Assembly: GCA_011317545.1 (NCBI GenBank)
Contig: WUJK01000003.1
Location: 3,348,001 to 3,412,000 of the forward strand
Length of the DNA: 64,000 nucleotides
From: Coniella vitis
Lineage: Eukaryota > Ascomycota > Sordariomycetes > Diaporthales > Schizoparmaceae
Direction: 5' to 3'
Shown: one piece after another, positions 47,147-59,300 of the stretch
Layout of the letters: each line of letters begins with the position of its first letter
Position numbering within the stretch: position 1 is the first letter of the stretch
Made by a program: the position numbers and the translations under genes
The notes under the pieces: model-generated
What the model saw: the letters and a program-made list of their open reading frames with translations, nothing else
The model's database searches: none
Told to the model about the DNA's origin: nothing

Positions 47147-48841
47147 GATAAACAACAAAGTGGGTGAGAAATCCAAATAAAGTATTGGTCGGCCATATGG
47201 CCACCAAACAAAAAAAAAGTGCAGCCTCCAAAAAGCCGCCGAGAAGGCGTCGTCCAAAAAAGAGAAGAAGAGTTATCGAGGGAGGGGAGGAGGGAGGTCT
47301 TGGGGGTGGATTAAGGGTGGTGCTCAGAACATCTTGATGATGGAGCACCAACGGGAAGTGAAATGATGTAGGACGAAGAAATCTTGAGAACAGCTTGACC
47401 TGCTTTCCAACAAGCAGATCAACATTTCTCAAGGCCCTCAAGGAGCAGATGCCTGTTCTTGGAAATATCAAAAAGAGCAGCAGCAGAGCTAAGGCAAGGG
47501 TCTTTCTTGAGTGCATAGGTGGCAGGCACGACTGACTGGCTGTTCACGGGGAGCAGACTCCTGCCCAACAACCTTCCTTCCTCACATACTGGACGGTGCA
47601 GATTTTGGAGACTGCCCAGACAAGACCAGAAGAGACAAAAGCAAGAGGAAAGACACACAGGCGGGTCTTCAACGACGAGGCGCTAGGCGCAACTTTGTAC
47701 GCATCTGCCTCCCCGCAAAGTCAGAGTGTCACCATGCAAACTCGAAACGTTTTTGCGCTTAACAAGTCGTACAACTTTATGCCTTTCCTTCCGCAATAAG
47801 GTTAACACTCTTGTGTGCTCTTCGCGCTTAGAGCCATATAAACATTCCGCTAAATCCAGTAGACCGCGTTGTCGAGCATATGCCAGCTGGGTGCAGTTGT
47901 TCGGGGTCCTGATATGAGAGCTTGCACGGATGCAGCCAGAGCCGTCGATCGCAGCGTAGATGACGTCTCACTGGAGAGCGACCAGCTCAGGCTGGCTGGG
48001 GACGAGGATATCCGTCGCGAGTTGTCTCAATTAGTGGATGACGTTGCTCGCCGAGAAATTGCCATGGGACATTGCTATGCCGGCGAGGTCGAACTCTGAA
48101 GATCGCAATAAATTCCATGGTTGGGCCAAATCCCCTGCATGTACTATGTAAAGTGGATGGAAGTGTTAGGGAAAACACGCGACAGACATAGTACATCCAG
48201 CGCAACATCATGTCCAATGCTTTGCACGGCTTACCATGCACCGCACAGAACGCGTTGAAGGGGAACTCCGACTTGAGGCTACGGGGCTCGATCCGTACCT
48301 AGTCTTAGTCCGTCTCCGTAAAAGTAGCATGCTGCGCGCTTGCTTGAAATATCTAGTCCACTTCTTGAAGGCAGGGAGGAAGTCGAAAGCAGTAGGGGTC
48401 CCTTGGTTGCTGCAGGTCCTATCAGCTAATCCGTCGACTGCTTTGCATCGTATTCGGGGTACAGTACGTAACTATTGCTTATGTAAGCAGTTTTGCTTGC
48501 GGAGAACGGCCGAAGTGTTTCTTTTCTTTTTTTTTATAAAAAAAAAAAAAGAAATCGGGGTTGGATACCATACTATGTACAAGGTGGTTGTGCCGTGCTA
48601 TGTACCCCGCATATTTGGAATACGTGGTAGGCCCCTCCTTTGCCAATCTATACATAGTACGTTCCTAGTACAAAGCTTCCCTTCCATTTGGAGCAACCTC
48701 GCGCCAAAACGCGTAATGGCGGTTGACTGATTGCCAGCGTCGTCAAACTTTTGTGGCCTCACTGTTCTGATAATGCCACCTCCGACAAAGCAAACGCCCT
48801 CTCGGTTCTGGACCTACCGTTGAAAGCGAAGACGGACGAAA
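47147..48841. other. Divergent intergenic region, RhoGEF and NAS2
   Basis: Holds both promoters. TACTATGTA-type motifs fall at 48142, 48571 and 48651. A T/C-run followed by TATA and an A-run (about 48518-48554) forms a near-perfect inverted repeat. Random open frames only. Confidence 0.5.
48518..48554. repeat. Inverted T-run/A-run repeat
   Basis: TTTC-TTTTC-T9 on the left, a central TATA-like step, then A13-GAAA on the right, so most of the left arm is the complement of the right. It lies about 290 bp upstream of the NAS2 start and resembles the T13A15 element at 12049. Confidence 0.6.
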
Positions 48842-49806
48842 ATGAACAATCTCCATGCACCCACGGTTCCCTCGGGACCAACGACCGCAAGGGCTACCAA
48901 TGGCGGTACGGCCCACCTGTCCTTTACAGAGCTACAGCATAAGAAGGAGAGCATGGAGGCTGAGCTCAAGGCCTTGAGCAGCGTGCTTGACTCGGTAAGA
49001 TAATTTTGCAAATTGCTTCCGGCATTTGTCTACCCACCAAGATACCAATCACCAACCATTCAGTTGAGGACATGGCTCACTGACATCGATCTTCTTGACT
49101 GCCAGCATGGCGTCGACATGAACACTAGCCTTCTAACAGCTGATGGCTTCCCTCGCTCCGATATCGATGTTGCGCAAAGTACGATCAATCTCTTGTCCCC
49201 GAAACCGTGAGACGGATCACGTGTAAAGCGTCTCAAACTGACATGGAGTTGTCCTACTTCTGTAGTTCGCACCACCCGCGCGCGCATAATCCACCTACGC
49301 AACGACTACAAAGATCTCATGAGCAAAATCGAGAAGCATCTACATGAGCACTTTGCAAGCCTGGCTGAGAACACCGACGACGCCGACACTGCCACATCCA
49401 ATCTCGACGCTCCATTGATTAACACTCCATTGCGCGACTACATACCTGAAGCGCTCGACGAACCTTTTGCCAAGGTCAACACTGTCGCAGCGAATAGTCC
49501 TGCAGCTACGGCGGGCCTGCAGGCTGGTGACTTGATTCTCAGCTTTAGTTGGGTGAACAAGTCAAACCATGATGGGCTGAAGAAGGTGGCTGAGTGCGTG
49601 CAGGGCAATGAAGATGTAAGTGGCTGGTATTCAAGCCCCCACAGTTGGAGCTATTCAAACTGATGCTTTTACCGCAGCGCAATGTTCTTGTCAAGGTCTC
49701 GAGAATAAGTGCCGCACCCTCTCAGCGAGAGTTACAGCTGACGTTGGTGCCACGGCGCAACTGGGGCGGGAGAGGGCTTTTGGGTTGCCATATTCTACCT
49801 CTTTGA
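48842..49806 (+). CDS. NAS2: 26S proteasome assembly chaperone Nas2 (PSMD9, PDZ)
   Basis: Four exons: 48842-48994, 49106-49178, 49266-49615 and 49678-49806; introns of 111, 87 and 62 bp; product 234 residues. Nas2/p27 binds the Rpt5 C-terminal tail through its PDZ domain and assists assembly of the proteasome regulatory particle base. Visible signatures: the N-terminal helical hairpin (FTELQHKKESMEAELKALSSVLDS), the LLTADGFPRSDIDVAQ block in exon 2, IRTTRARIIHLRNDYKDLMSKIE at the start of exon 3, and the PDZ core from about residue 140 (AKVNTVAANSPAATAGLQAGDLIL). Exon 4 adds the last PDZ strands (RNVLVKVSRI, LQLTLVPRRNWGGRGLLGCHI). Start and splice sites are fixed by this order. Length matches the family. 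Confidence 0.94.
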
Positions 49807-50962
49807 GTAATGCTTATGCGGGAAATACCTACTCGACAGTACGAAGTTATGAAATGGTCGGAACATAAAGAATTGCTCACAAGGAGCTGTTCACGATGCC
49901 GCATGGATGGCACGAGTATCTCTGGGGCTATAAGGTTGTGCACGTGTATCCATGTAAACGCCGTAAAGAGCAATGCCTTTTGGACGTTAGTACGAAGAGT
50001 AATAGCAGAAGCTGTCACTACACCAATGCCCAAGCAACAACAACAACAACAGCATACATCCCCCATAGGACGAACAAAATACAAGACATGTAAATACTAT
50101 ATAGTACTATGATCCAAGCAAAGCTTTGTTTTGACATGACGTAAATGCCCCTATGATGTGAATGATAAGTAACTGTAATCGAGAAATAAAACCGTCCAAT
50201 TGCGATTGCTTACAAAAATACAACTTGATTGCCTTGTACTATGTAGGTATGAAGCGCGTTTCTGCAGCTCCTACATACCTAGGTACCTACATTTCTTCCG
50301 ATATTCTGTTCTGTTTATTCAACCCGGCAGCCTAGCAAGCAAACCTGGCAAGCAAAAACCGATCGTCGGTGCTCTAGCAACCAAGCCAGAGTGGGTCCCA
50401 AAACAACACATGAGGGGCACCGTACAGGGGACAACCCATTGACATCATGGCAAATTTTTGAAAGCGCCCCTTGGGAGGCACATGGCAGTTTAAAATGTGT
50501 GACAAATCCATATGGCCAAACAAGTAGGTTGGTAGACCATCATTGCGAGGAGTGGCAGCTATACCGCGTGTGGTGGCCTCGGTGCCCTATTGACAAATGC
50601 CGCTATCATTTTTTGGGGTTGTGAATCTAGCTAAAAGTCGCGCCCAGGTGCAAATGTTAGGCGCAGAAAGTTTCTTTCTACCGAACGGGGGGGGGGGGTG
50701 TGATGCTGTATCGAATTCAGACCTCTGGAGGGCCTCCCTTCCAGCTGGCCATTAATGCACCGCTCATGTGCGTCCTCGCTCTTTCCAGTAATCCATCGTG
50801 AGCTTCATCAACGTAACCTATCCCTTGTTTCGCCAGCCTGTTTGTATGTATCGCGGGTTCCTCAAGCAAGATGCCATTGGTGCTTATGAAAAGAACCATG
50901 GAAATCTATTCACCACGTAATGCCTTTAGAGAATCATTGATCTTAGACGTCATGCCCCCAGT
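49807..50962. other. Intergenic between convergent NAS2 and Ran genes
   Basis: No gene. Contains CAA-triplet run (about 50034-50053), a TACTATGTA motif at 50237, a TACCTAGGTA palindrome at 50276-50285 and a G13 run near 50685-50698. Confidence 0.55.
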
Positions 50963-51979
50963 TTACAGGTCATTGTCGTCGTCCTCATCGGGAAGAGGCA
51001 TGGCAGCGGCCTCCTTCATCTCGTTCTCGTACTGAGCCAGGAGAGCTTCGTCGACCTGGGCAGTGGGAGGAGCCAGAGCAGGGGCAGCGACGAATTCCTG
51101 TTGTTTGCGTCAGTATGCAGAAACCGCGGACTTCACATGACATGTTAAAGAAGCGTAGCTTACCAAAGCAGGGTTGCCAACGAGCTTGCGGGCGAGCCAG
51201 AGGAAAGGCTTCTCGAAGTTGTAGTTGGACTTGGCAGAGATGTCGTAGTACTGGAGGTTCTTCTTGCGGTGGAAGGTGATGGTCTTGGCCTTCACCTTGC
51301 GCTCCTTGACATCGACCTTGTTGCCGCAAAGCACAATGGGAATGTTCTCGCACACACGGACGAGGTCACCTGAGGGTCGAATTAGCTTTCTTGAAAACGG
51401 TGAAAAGGGAGCCATTGGATGCGGCTGGGAGACGTACGGTGCCAGTTGGGGACGTTCTTGTAGGTGATACGGGAGGTGACATCGAACATGATGATACCGC
51501 ACTGGCCGTTGATGTAGTAGCCATCGCGCAGACCACCGAACTTCTCCTGACCAGCTGTGTCCCAGACGTCGAACTGGATCTGACCGTAGTTCTATACATG
51601 AAAATCGGGGTTAGCGGTCGTTCGTCTTGCGATGCTCGGTAGGGAGGACTGACGGTGGTGAAGCCAAGAGGGTGGACCTCGACACCAAGAGTGGCCATGT
51701 ACTTCTTCTCGAACTCTCCCGTCAAGTGGCGCTTGACGAAGGTGGTCTATGCGAATGCAGAAGATGGATGTTAGTAATGCCGTAAGATGATCGCATTGAT
51801 TTGTCGGGGCCTTGGCCGATGGCAGCAGGAGAAGCCTTGCCCCCCCACTGAGGATAGAGCTGGCGGCAGCCTGTGCAATTGGCGCAGCATAGTGACGAAC
51901 GGATGATTGAACATACCTTTCCGGTACCACCATCGCCAACAAGGACGAGCTTGAAGGTGGGAGTCTGACTCTCAGCCAT
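50963..51979 (-). CDS. GSP1: Ran GTPase (Gsp1)
   Basis: Five exons on the minus strand: 51979-51917, 51746-51654, 51591-51438, 51369-51164, 51097-50963; introns of 170, 62, 68 and 66 bp; product 216 residues, the standard Ran length. Ran drives nuclear transport and mitotic spindle assembly. All G motifs are visible: P-loop GDGGTGKTT at 15-23 (the first intron splits it after Lys21), switch I KYMATLGVEVHPL, DTAGQEKFGGLRDGYYI (G3, with Gln69 equivalent), GNKVDVK (G4) and ISAKSNYNFEKPF (G5). The acidic C-terminal switch ends DEDDDNDL. The long first intron sits 63 bp into the coding region, a position often used for regulation in highly expressed genes. Confidence 0.97.
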
Positions 51980-54045
51980 GATGGAGATGGGTTGATGGGT
52001 TGTAGAGAGGGGAGAAAAGATGTGCCAGTATTGAAGGAGGTTGTCGGAGTGATGTATGTATTGGAAATGCCTGGAAGTGGGGGGCTGGTGGGCCGTCGTC
52101 AGTGGTCTGCAAAGCTGGAAAGCGACAAAGCCTGGTTTGGGTTGGCTTGCTGCTGGGCTCGGTGGGGGGATGCGTCAAGCACGCTGTTCCGGGGGCTAGG
52201 GAGCAAGGCAGATCTGTGAGTCGCTGGAGCAAACGAACCTTCACGGGCGGGTATCAAAGCGCAAAAAAGAAAGGCAGTAATGGTCTTTACTGCGAGGAAA
52301 TGGGTTGGTTTGGATCGGGTTGAAAAAGGTTTGGCAGCAAAAGATTATTGTCTGGGAGGCGGCGAGCTTTTGGCGGCAGGGACTGCTGACGAACCTCAGC
52401 GAAAACTTGCTATAACGCCCCACCTTTCCACGTGACTCAGGCTGTCCATTGCATTAAGCTCAGGCTGCGACAATCTTGCCTTGCCGTACATTTTACTGCC
52501 ACGAAGAACTGCAACATTCTCAAACTACCCAAATACATGTTTATCAGCCCTGAGTCGCACAGCTTGTTGGGCAATACAGCAGACCACCTCTTGCATCTCT
52601 AAGCATTCGGGCTTCGCCCTAAAATACCGTTAAAGGTGCTGCTGAAGCCACATGTTTAGGCTCCGAACCAGGCTTACCGATGCCTGATGATGACCTTGTT
52701 GCTCTTTCTTTCTACCTTTGGGCCATTTCGAGGTTTACAAAGTGAAAAAACGCGATGGTGTTCGATCTGGGCAGGTGGTATTGGTCTGATTCGTATTGGC
52801 ATGTCACATCGTATTCTGGAGCTACTGTCAAAGAAAAAGTACCCAAATAAGGCCCTTTCAGCTTCAGATGGCTGCTCGTTTGAAGTGATATCCCTTCCGG
52901 CCCAATGGCGGCAGTGGCAATTCAAGTCAGCAGCCCCGAACTAATACTCAGGTCTGGCCGATCTGTAGAGTGTTGCCAACCAGCCCCAACCCCAATACTC
53001 AGGCTTCCCAGGCCTGTAACAAATACACGAACAGTTGCAAATGACTATATAGGGCTTTGTGTCTGCCTATATCCATCTATTCTGGAATAATAACATGACT
53101 CTGGCTATTGGGCATCTATCTGGAGGGGAAGTATTATTCCATTAACCTGCATTATATGACTCACTATGCGTGATCGAAGCTGCTCTCAGAATTCTATTCC
53201 ATCTCCAGATGGCCGTGCTCTACCTAGCTTCATATGCCTCACCAGCAAGCAAGATGTGCGGAAACCTTCCCTTAATTCACTATATGTATATAGTATCTTA
53301 GATCCAGGACTAGGTAGCATTGAAAGGCTGGCCCCATGGGTTGTTGTCTGATAATGAGCATAATGCTGAACTTGTTGTCGAATGGATCTTACTTGATATG
53401 CCCAAGTGATTTGATGTTTCGGACACCATGCCTAGATAAATCCAGACACAAGCAGAGGTTGCTCAGGAGCAAAGACGAGGGAAATATACTGCACCTACTA
53501 CAACAGGTTACTGGCCTCCTGACTATAGGCACCCGACTATATTATCGTCCTCCATCAACACTAATCTTATGCAATCATCTTTACACGGTCTTGGTATTGC
53601 GTTGCTTGGCCTTTTCCTGAAGCATCAAGGCCCTTAGCACTCTTGCTCATTGAGTTAATCCAAGAAAAGAAAGTCGAAACGATATACACATAAATTTGGC
53701 AATGTCTGGTAGTCCTGTAAACATCCCACCTTGAAGCTATGCAATCAATCGTCGCCGTCTTTGATCAAAAAAAAAAAAAAGGCACCATACCGTCGTCTAC
53801 CGTCACATCCCTACCCCAGTCTTTTTTTTCCAACACCGAAGAACAAGCAACCCTCCAAGAACAAAAACGAATATGCCCGCCCAAAAGAGGTCTAAGAAGC
53901 AAAAATGAGAAAGAAAGAAACTATCTAAAGGGCTGAGAGAAAACGCGCGCTTCATTGTCTTGTCGCCGCCATGCTCGATAATGGTTGGTGGTGAGTAAAG
54001 CTTTCAAGTCCGTTACCATATCCCAGAATCCAGTTTTGCTTTCCG
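51980..54045. other. Intergenic, promoter of Ran and 3' flank of SKT5
   Basis: No gene. From about 52600 to 53900 the DNA is AT-richer and contains only short frames. An A13 run lies near 53767-53779. Confidence 0.5.
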
Positions 54046-56352
54046 TCACATTATTACACAGCTTTCGTCTTTTTGTTGTCCACTCTTCTTCTTCAGATTG
54101 GCATTTCTGGGAGGCGCAACGTCCATTGGTGTACCGCCGCTGGCAGCCGCTCGAATCGCGTTCAATCTTTGGCGAGCTCGGTCGTCTCCCTCATCCGCAG
54201 CTTTAACATACCACACATTGGCCTCAAGAATGTCCCTTCTACATCCAATGCCCATTTCTGTAAAATAGCCCACGGCATACTGAGCCTTTACATTACCTAT
54301 GTTGAACCAAACTGTCAGTCAAGTTGCAGCCACAGAGTCATCCAGTGGGGACAACGAACCTTGTTCAGCAGACCTCCGAGCCCACTCATACGCTTCTTCT
54401 TCATCCTTTTCAAGGATTGGCTCGGCTCCAACCATATACCATGCGCATAATCCCATCATTGCACCTGCATGTCCTCGTTCAGCTGCTCCAGTGTAGAAAT
54501 GCACACTCAGAGCTGGATCCCGAGGGCAATTCAGCTTGCCGTGTTCGTACGCATCGCCCATGCGGAAGTTGGCCTCTGGGTGGCCGAGGTCAGCAGCCTG
54601 AGTGAAAAGCTCGGCAGCATATGATGGGTCTTTGAAGATGTCCTCGCCATATCCTGTTTCATACAGACAACCCAGGTGATATGGTGCTGCATTGTACATG
54701 GTATCGGCTGATTCCGTGGCCAGCTTGAGCCACTTCAAACCCTCTCGGTAACGCTTCTCGCCCAGGTCACCAGAAAGACATGCCTTCCCTAACCTTGTCA
54801 TCGCGCCAGGATGTCTCTTCGATGCTGCGGTCCGCAAGAATTGCACAGCCTTGGCCGGGTCTTTACGACAACCCCATCCAAATTCGTAGCACAACCCAGT
54901 CCGATAACCAGATTCTGCATGCCCATGCTTTGCGGCGAGGACAAACAGAGGAAATGCAGAGTTGTAATCTTCCTTGCCCTTGCTAAACAGCCCGGAAGCA
55001 TAACCATCTGCGAGATAGTACTGAGCAAAAGGATATCCTGCGTTGGCAAGCTTCTGCAGGATCGCACGAGCTTCCCTTAACATATCATTTGGGTCCGATT
55101 CTGCGCCTCCGCCCGAGAGCTCAGGGCTGTGACTGGACTTGATTGTCTTCTTCTTAGGTTCCGTGACATCCACGCCCTGCTCTTTTGCGGTCGAAATCAG
55201 GAAGACGGCAAACGAGTATTGTATAGACAGATCGGTCGTCTTTTTGACATTCTGTCTGTACATTTCCAGTGTTTTTTGCGAACTCAACAGAGACGCGTTT
55301 GACCCCACCGTATTGCGCAGTTGCGAGTTGTCGATGGTTAGAGGTGCAGGTGCAGGTTGAGGGTAAGGAACGTTTAGCAATTCTGCGTATGTCGATTGGC
55401 GATTGTCGATGTTGGGCGACCTCCTTGCAACATTCGAATGTGCCGACGGAGCGCGTATGCCAGGACTTCCGTGCTGCCCTAACGAACGGCCACGGTCAGA
55501 GTGAATAGAGTACGCAGATGGAGGCCTTGGCATGGAAGATCTTCTGAGATTTGCAACAGGCGTAAGATGGCGGTTGACGGCGCCAGCATTCTCGGACAGG
55601 TCCGGTGACGATACGACGCGAGGATCATGATGGTTCAGGAGAGTCGGTGTTTGCGGCGTGAATGGCTGGTGGTGATACTGGAGCTGTGCAACCATTTGGG
55701 GCTCATTCGCAGGATCATCGGAGGAGCTCTCCATAGAAACATCATCCAATTTGCGTGACTGGTCGTTTTCATGTTCGTTGATGCCTCCCGAGACTGAGCT
55801 CGCGCTCGTCGCAATTGACGTCTCTGCCGAAGCTTGGGGGTTGGACAAGCTAGGTGTTGATAGGGAAGCGTCGGTCTCCCTGCTATGGCGGCTATCTCCG
55901 GAGTCGACGACCTTGCGCTCACTACGACCAGAAATGACATATGACTTGACGTTATCTTCATCCTCCAATATTGGTCTAATTGCATTTACCAATTGTATTG
56001 TTCCTTTCGGCTGTGAAAAATCCAATGGAAGGCTCGGTGGCAGCCGCGAAGGCGCCTCTGCCGTTGTGCTCTTGGTTTCTAACGTCGTAGAAGATTGTGA
56101 TCCAGAAAATTCCCTTGTTTCTATCATTGCGCTTGAGGGCTGTGCCCAGTTGTCGGGCTTGAAGTTCATCTTGACGGGTGATCCTGGAGACTGTCCAAGC
56201 TTCGAGCCATCCGACATAGATACACGTGGCTGAGACTTTTTCGAGCGGACGCTCTGTGGTGAGCCCTGCTCAGGATGGCCGATTGGCTTCCTGGGTATAG
56301 AACTCGGGGAGACTGGGCCATTGCGTGGAGGCGAGGAGTCGAGCGCAGCCAT
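54046..56352 (-). CDS. SKT5: Chitin synthase activator Skt5/Chs4 (Sel1 repeats, CaaX)
   Basis: Two exons, 56352-54360 and 54296-54046, joined over a 63-bp intron (GTTCGT...ATAG); product 747 residues. Yeast Skt5/Chs4 binds and activates the class IV chitin synthase Chs3 at the bud neck and septum. The first 400 residues are disordered and Ser/Pro-rich. From about 425 to 715 there is an array of Sel1/TPR-like repeats (AQYYLADGYASGLF, SGYRTGLCYEFGWGC, APYHLGCLYETGYG, ANFRMGDAYEHGKL, AQYAVGYFTEMGIGC). The protein ends in CVIM, a CaaX farnesylation motif, as in yeast Chs4. Without splicing the frame ends after a short wrong tail and loses the last repeat and CaaX box. The ATG at 56352 (MAALDSS) is used; the frame upstream starts only with TTG. 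Its likely target enzyme begins at 63119. Confidence 0.92.
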
Positions 56353-59300
56353 TGCGAAGGGTAGCAGGGTGGTCAACCTAATCGAACTCCCTTCTAGACC
56401 ACTTTCCGAGCTGCACTTGCCCCAAGAAGAATCGCGACTGGCACGATGCTATGGTGACGGCTGTATATCCCTTTCCTGCTGCATTAGGCGGTATGTATAT
56501 GTTCACTGTCCACCAGTATTGCGTCCTGCGATCCGTCCGCCCGAACCGGAACGGCTTAATGCCAATTTCTCTTGTTGAAAGGCAAATGGTGATTTAGCGG
56601 CGTGCGTAAATGTCACCAGAAGGCTGTTGCAGGATGACAATGGGTTCGAAAAGTTCGTATGTGTTGCCGGAAGACAACCAGATGAGCCTGGACTCAAGTG
56701 CCCTGGGCGTAAATGGTACTAACAAAAGGCGCCGTGAGTGTGCAGGGGAGACGACGTTGGAAACGTGCTGAGGAGCGCAAGTGACAGGAAGCGTGGCAGC
56801 TGGCGGGGAAATATCCCAAAAAAAGACCAGGCGTGAAGGAAGATGACGGAAGATGTAAGGAGGCCGGCAAGGCTGAGAAGGGTAGGGATCGAAGACGATG
56901 ACGGCGTGGTGGAACGAAACCACACAGGCAAAAGACTTCCAGAGGTCCCTTGCCTCCAAGTGTCTGTTCGGTTGGCAGGCAGGCGGACAGGCAGGCAGGC
57001 TGGCTGGCTAAAGGACTGGGTGGGAGATGGACGAGAGGGAAAGGAAGCGAGTCCAAAACCAGGTGCAGACCGAGGCCGGACGGCGTGGATAATGGGGTAG
57101 AAGAGCGCAGTCGAGGATTCAATAATCATGAAAATGAGTGAAGTGCAAGTGCAAGGCCAGGTCAGGCCAGGCAAGGTACCCCTCCTGCTGGAAGTCACGT
57201 CTTTGAGTGCGACACTTTGGACCCTGGTGCGCCTTTGGCAGAAATTTGGCTGGTGCTACAGTATTCTCGTACAGGGCTGTCCAGGTACCTACTTTGGAGC
57301 AGAGCGATCGCTGCTCTAGCGTATCCGTCAGAAGGGTCCGCTAAAGTGCTACCCTACCTGCGCACTGGGACCTCACTTAAGCTGCCTGTCGGGGCGACGC
57401 GAGGCCTACACCAAGGTACTCTGTACGACTCTATGTACCGTCTAGGTGCGCACTGGGCGCACGGCAGCAGCCTCGGGATGCAAGGACCTCCCTGATCAGA
57501 TCCACCTGCGCTAAATTAAGCCGAGCCGGGGTTGAACTGGAAAGAGGGTGCCTGCGAACTCGTGTCTTCCCCAACAGGCTCGCTGCAGAGACATTCGGGG
57601 AGTCTGTACTTTGCGTTCCAGGATATTTACTGCTTTTTGCATCCACAGTCTTGTATGCCAATGTTTTCATGACCATTCCCATCTCACGCCACTTGGAAAG
57701 CACTTACCAGAAGCAAAGCTAAGCGGGAGCTTTTCTTACGACTCTCACAGCCCAGCATCGAGCGTTAAACGCGTATGCTACCCCAAGGGACCACACGGCA
57801 ACGATGGGGCAAACTATCAGCGGCTCAACGGCACCTATGTATCACCTATAAACTATGTTGAATCTTTCGTCCAGCGGCTACGAGTCCGATACAAAGCCAA
57901 TTCAGAGAGCCTCGTGTCTGTGCGATGCTTTGTCACTGGTCAGCGCATAAGTCTAATACTAAGGTGCGTGTACAGCCGCTGATCCTGTCAGCAGGATATA
58001 CGGCGCCAAACGAGGCAATGGAAGCATCGGGGCCAGCCGTCACCTGAGTCCCGTCTTCCCATCGGCGGCTTAGCAGTATTACGACGCCAGACAAGCAGCG
58101 GTATGGATTATATGGAGCACTCAGTGATCTCACCATCGGCACCGCAACCGCCGCGTCAGTCCCAGATGTCGGAAAGCCTTTGCTCTGCTCCCCGCCGATA
58201 CGATACATTGCACAGAGCCGCAACAAAAGGGACATTGCGTTGGCGATTTTCCATCCACATCAGGCGATGCCCTTAGCATCACAAATCGGCCGACGTCTGA
58301 GGACACGCAAGTGCAGTACGTACACATTTGCGTACAGATACATAGTAGACTGGGTCCCCAAGATCCATCTGTCGTTCGGCGGCAGCGGAGGGCAGATAGT
58401 GTCCCTCTAGCCTTGTGAATCTGCGAACGGACACTACCCCGTGATGGCTCAGAATGACGCCAAAACGTCTCTTCGAAGGTGTCATAGTAGAGGCCCCTGG
58501 TGTGCATTTATTGCTGTGGCACAACTGACTCGGTTCCCGTCCTTCCTGGCCCTTGAACGTTGAGCCTAGCAGCCCAGTGATTGGCTACTAGTAGAGCACT
58601 TTTGCACTTCAACCTATACTATGCTGCAGAATGTTGTGCGTTAGTGACTTTGGCTGAGAATACAGGCACGCCCTGTACTACACGCAGTACTCTCCCATCC
58701 ACAGAATGCTACTATGTATAATCAGCAGTCCAGAGATTCATAGAATGTGTCCAACAACGGTCATCGCGTCCGAAACAGCGCTACCTGTTAAGAGTTTCTC
58801 CCCGCCCAGTGACGAGCCTCATCATCAACAGCAGGCGTCTCAAATCTCCTGATGCCTCTTCCATTAATGCAAGATTCGCCTGCCCTAAACGAGCTTCGTA
58901 TCTGCTGCGACTATGATCTAAAGTATCTGCTTGGTCTGGGCGGGTCACCAGCATGCACTGTGCAACTCGATAGCCTTAAGGGTCTCAAACGAAGCTAAGT
59001 AACGGACAAACGTCCCATACATAGCAGCCCAAGTGCTGCATAATCGTGGGGTTTTCTTTCTCGCCAGGTACCACGTACAATGCCAATCGAAGTCGAAAGC
59101 TCGAAGACTTGCTCGACTCGACCGGCTTGCAAGCTGATTAAAACCCACGCAAGACTTTGCTTGCTTGAGTCGGTTGATGCATTAATTACCATGCTGCATA
59201 CCACCTCACGAGATACCTAGGTAAGCACCACAAGTCGGTTGTGTATTGTGTTGAGCAGGTCACACATGTGATCTCGTACTGTACTATGTAGCAGTTTGTG

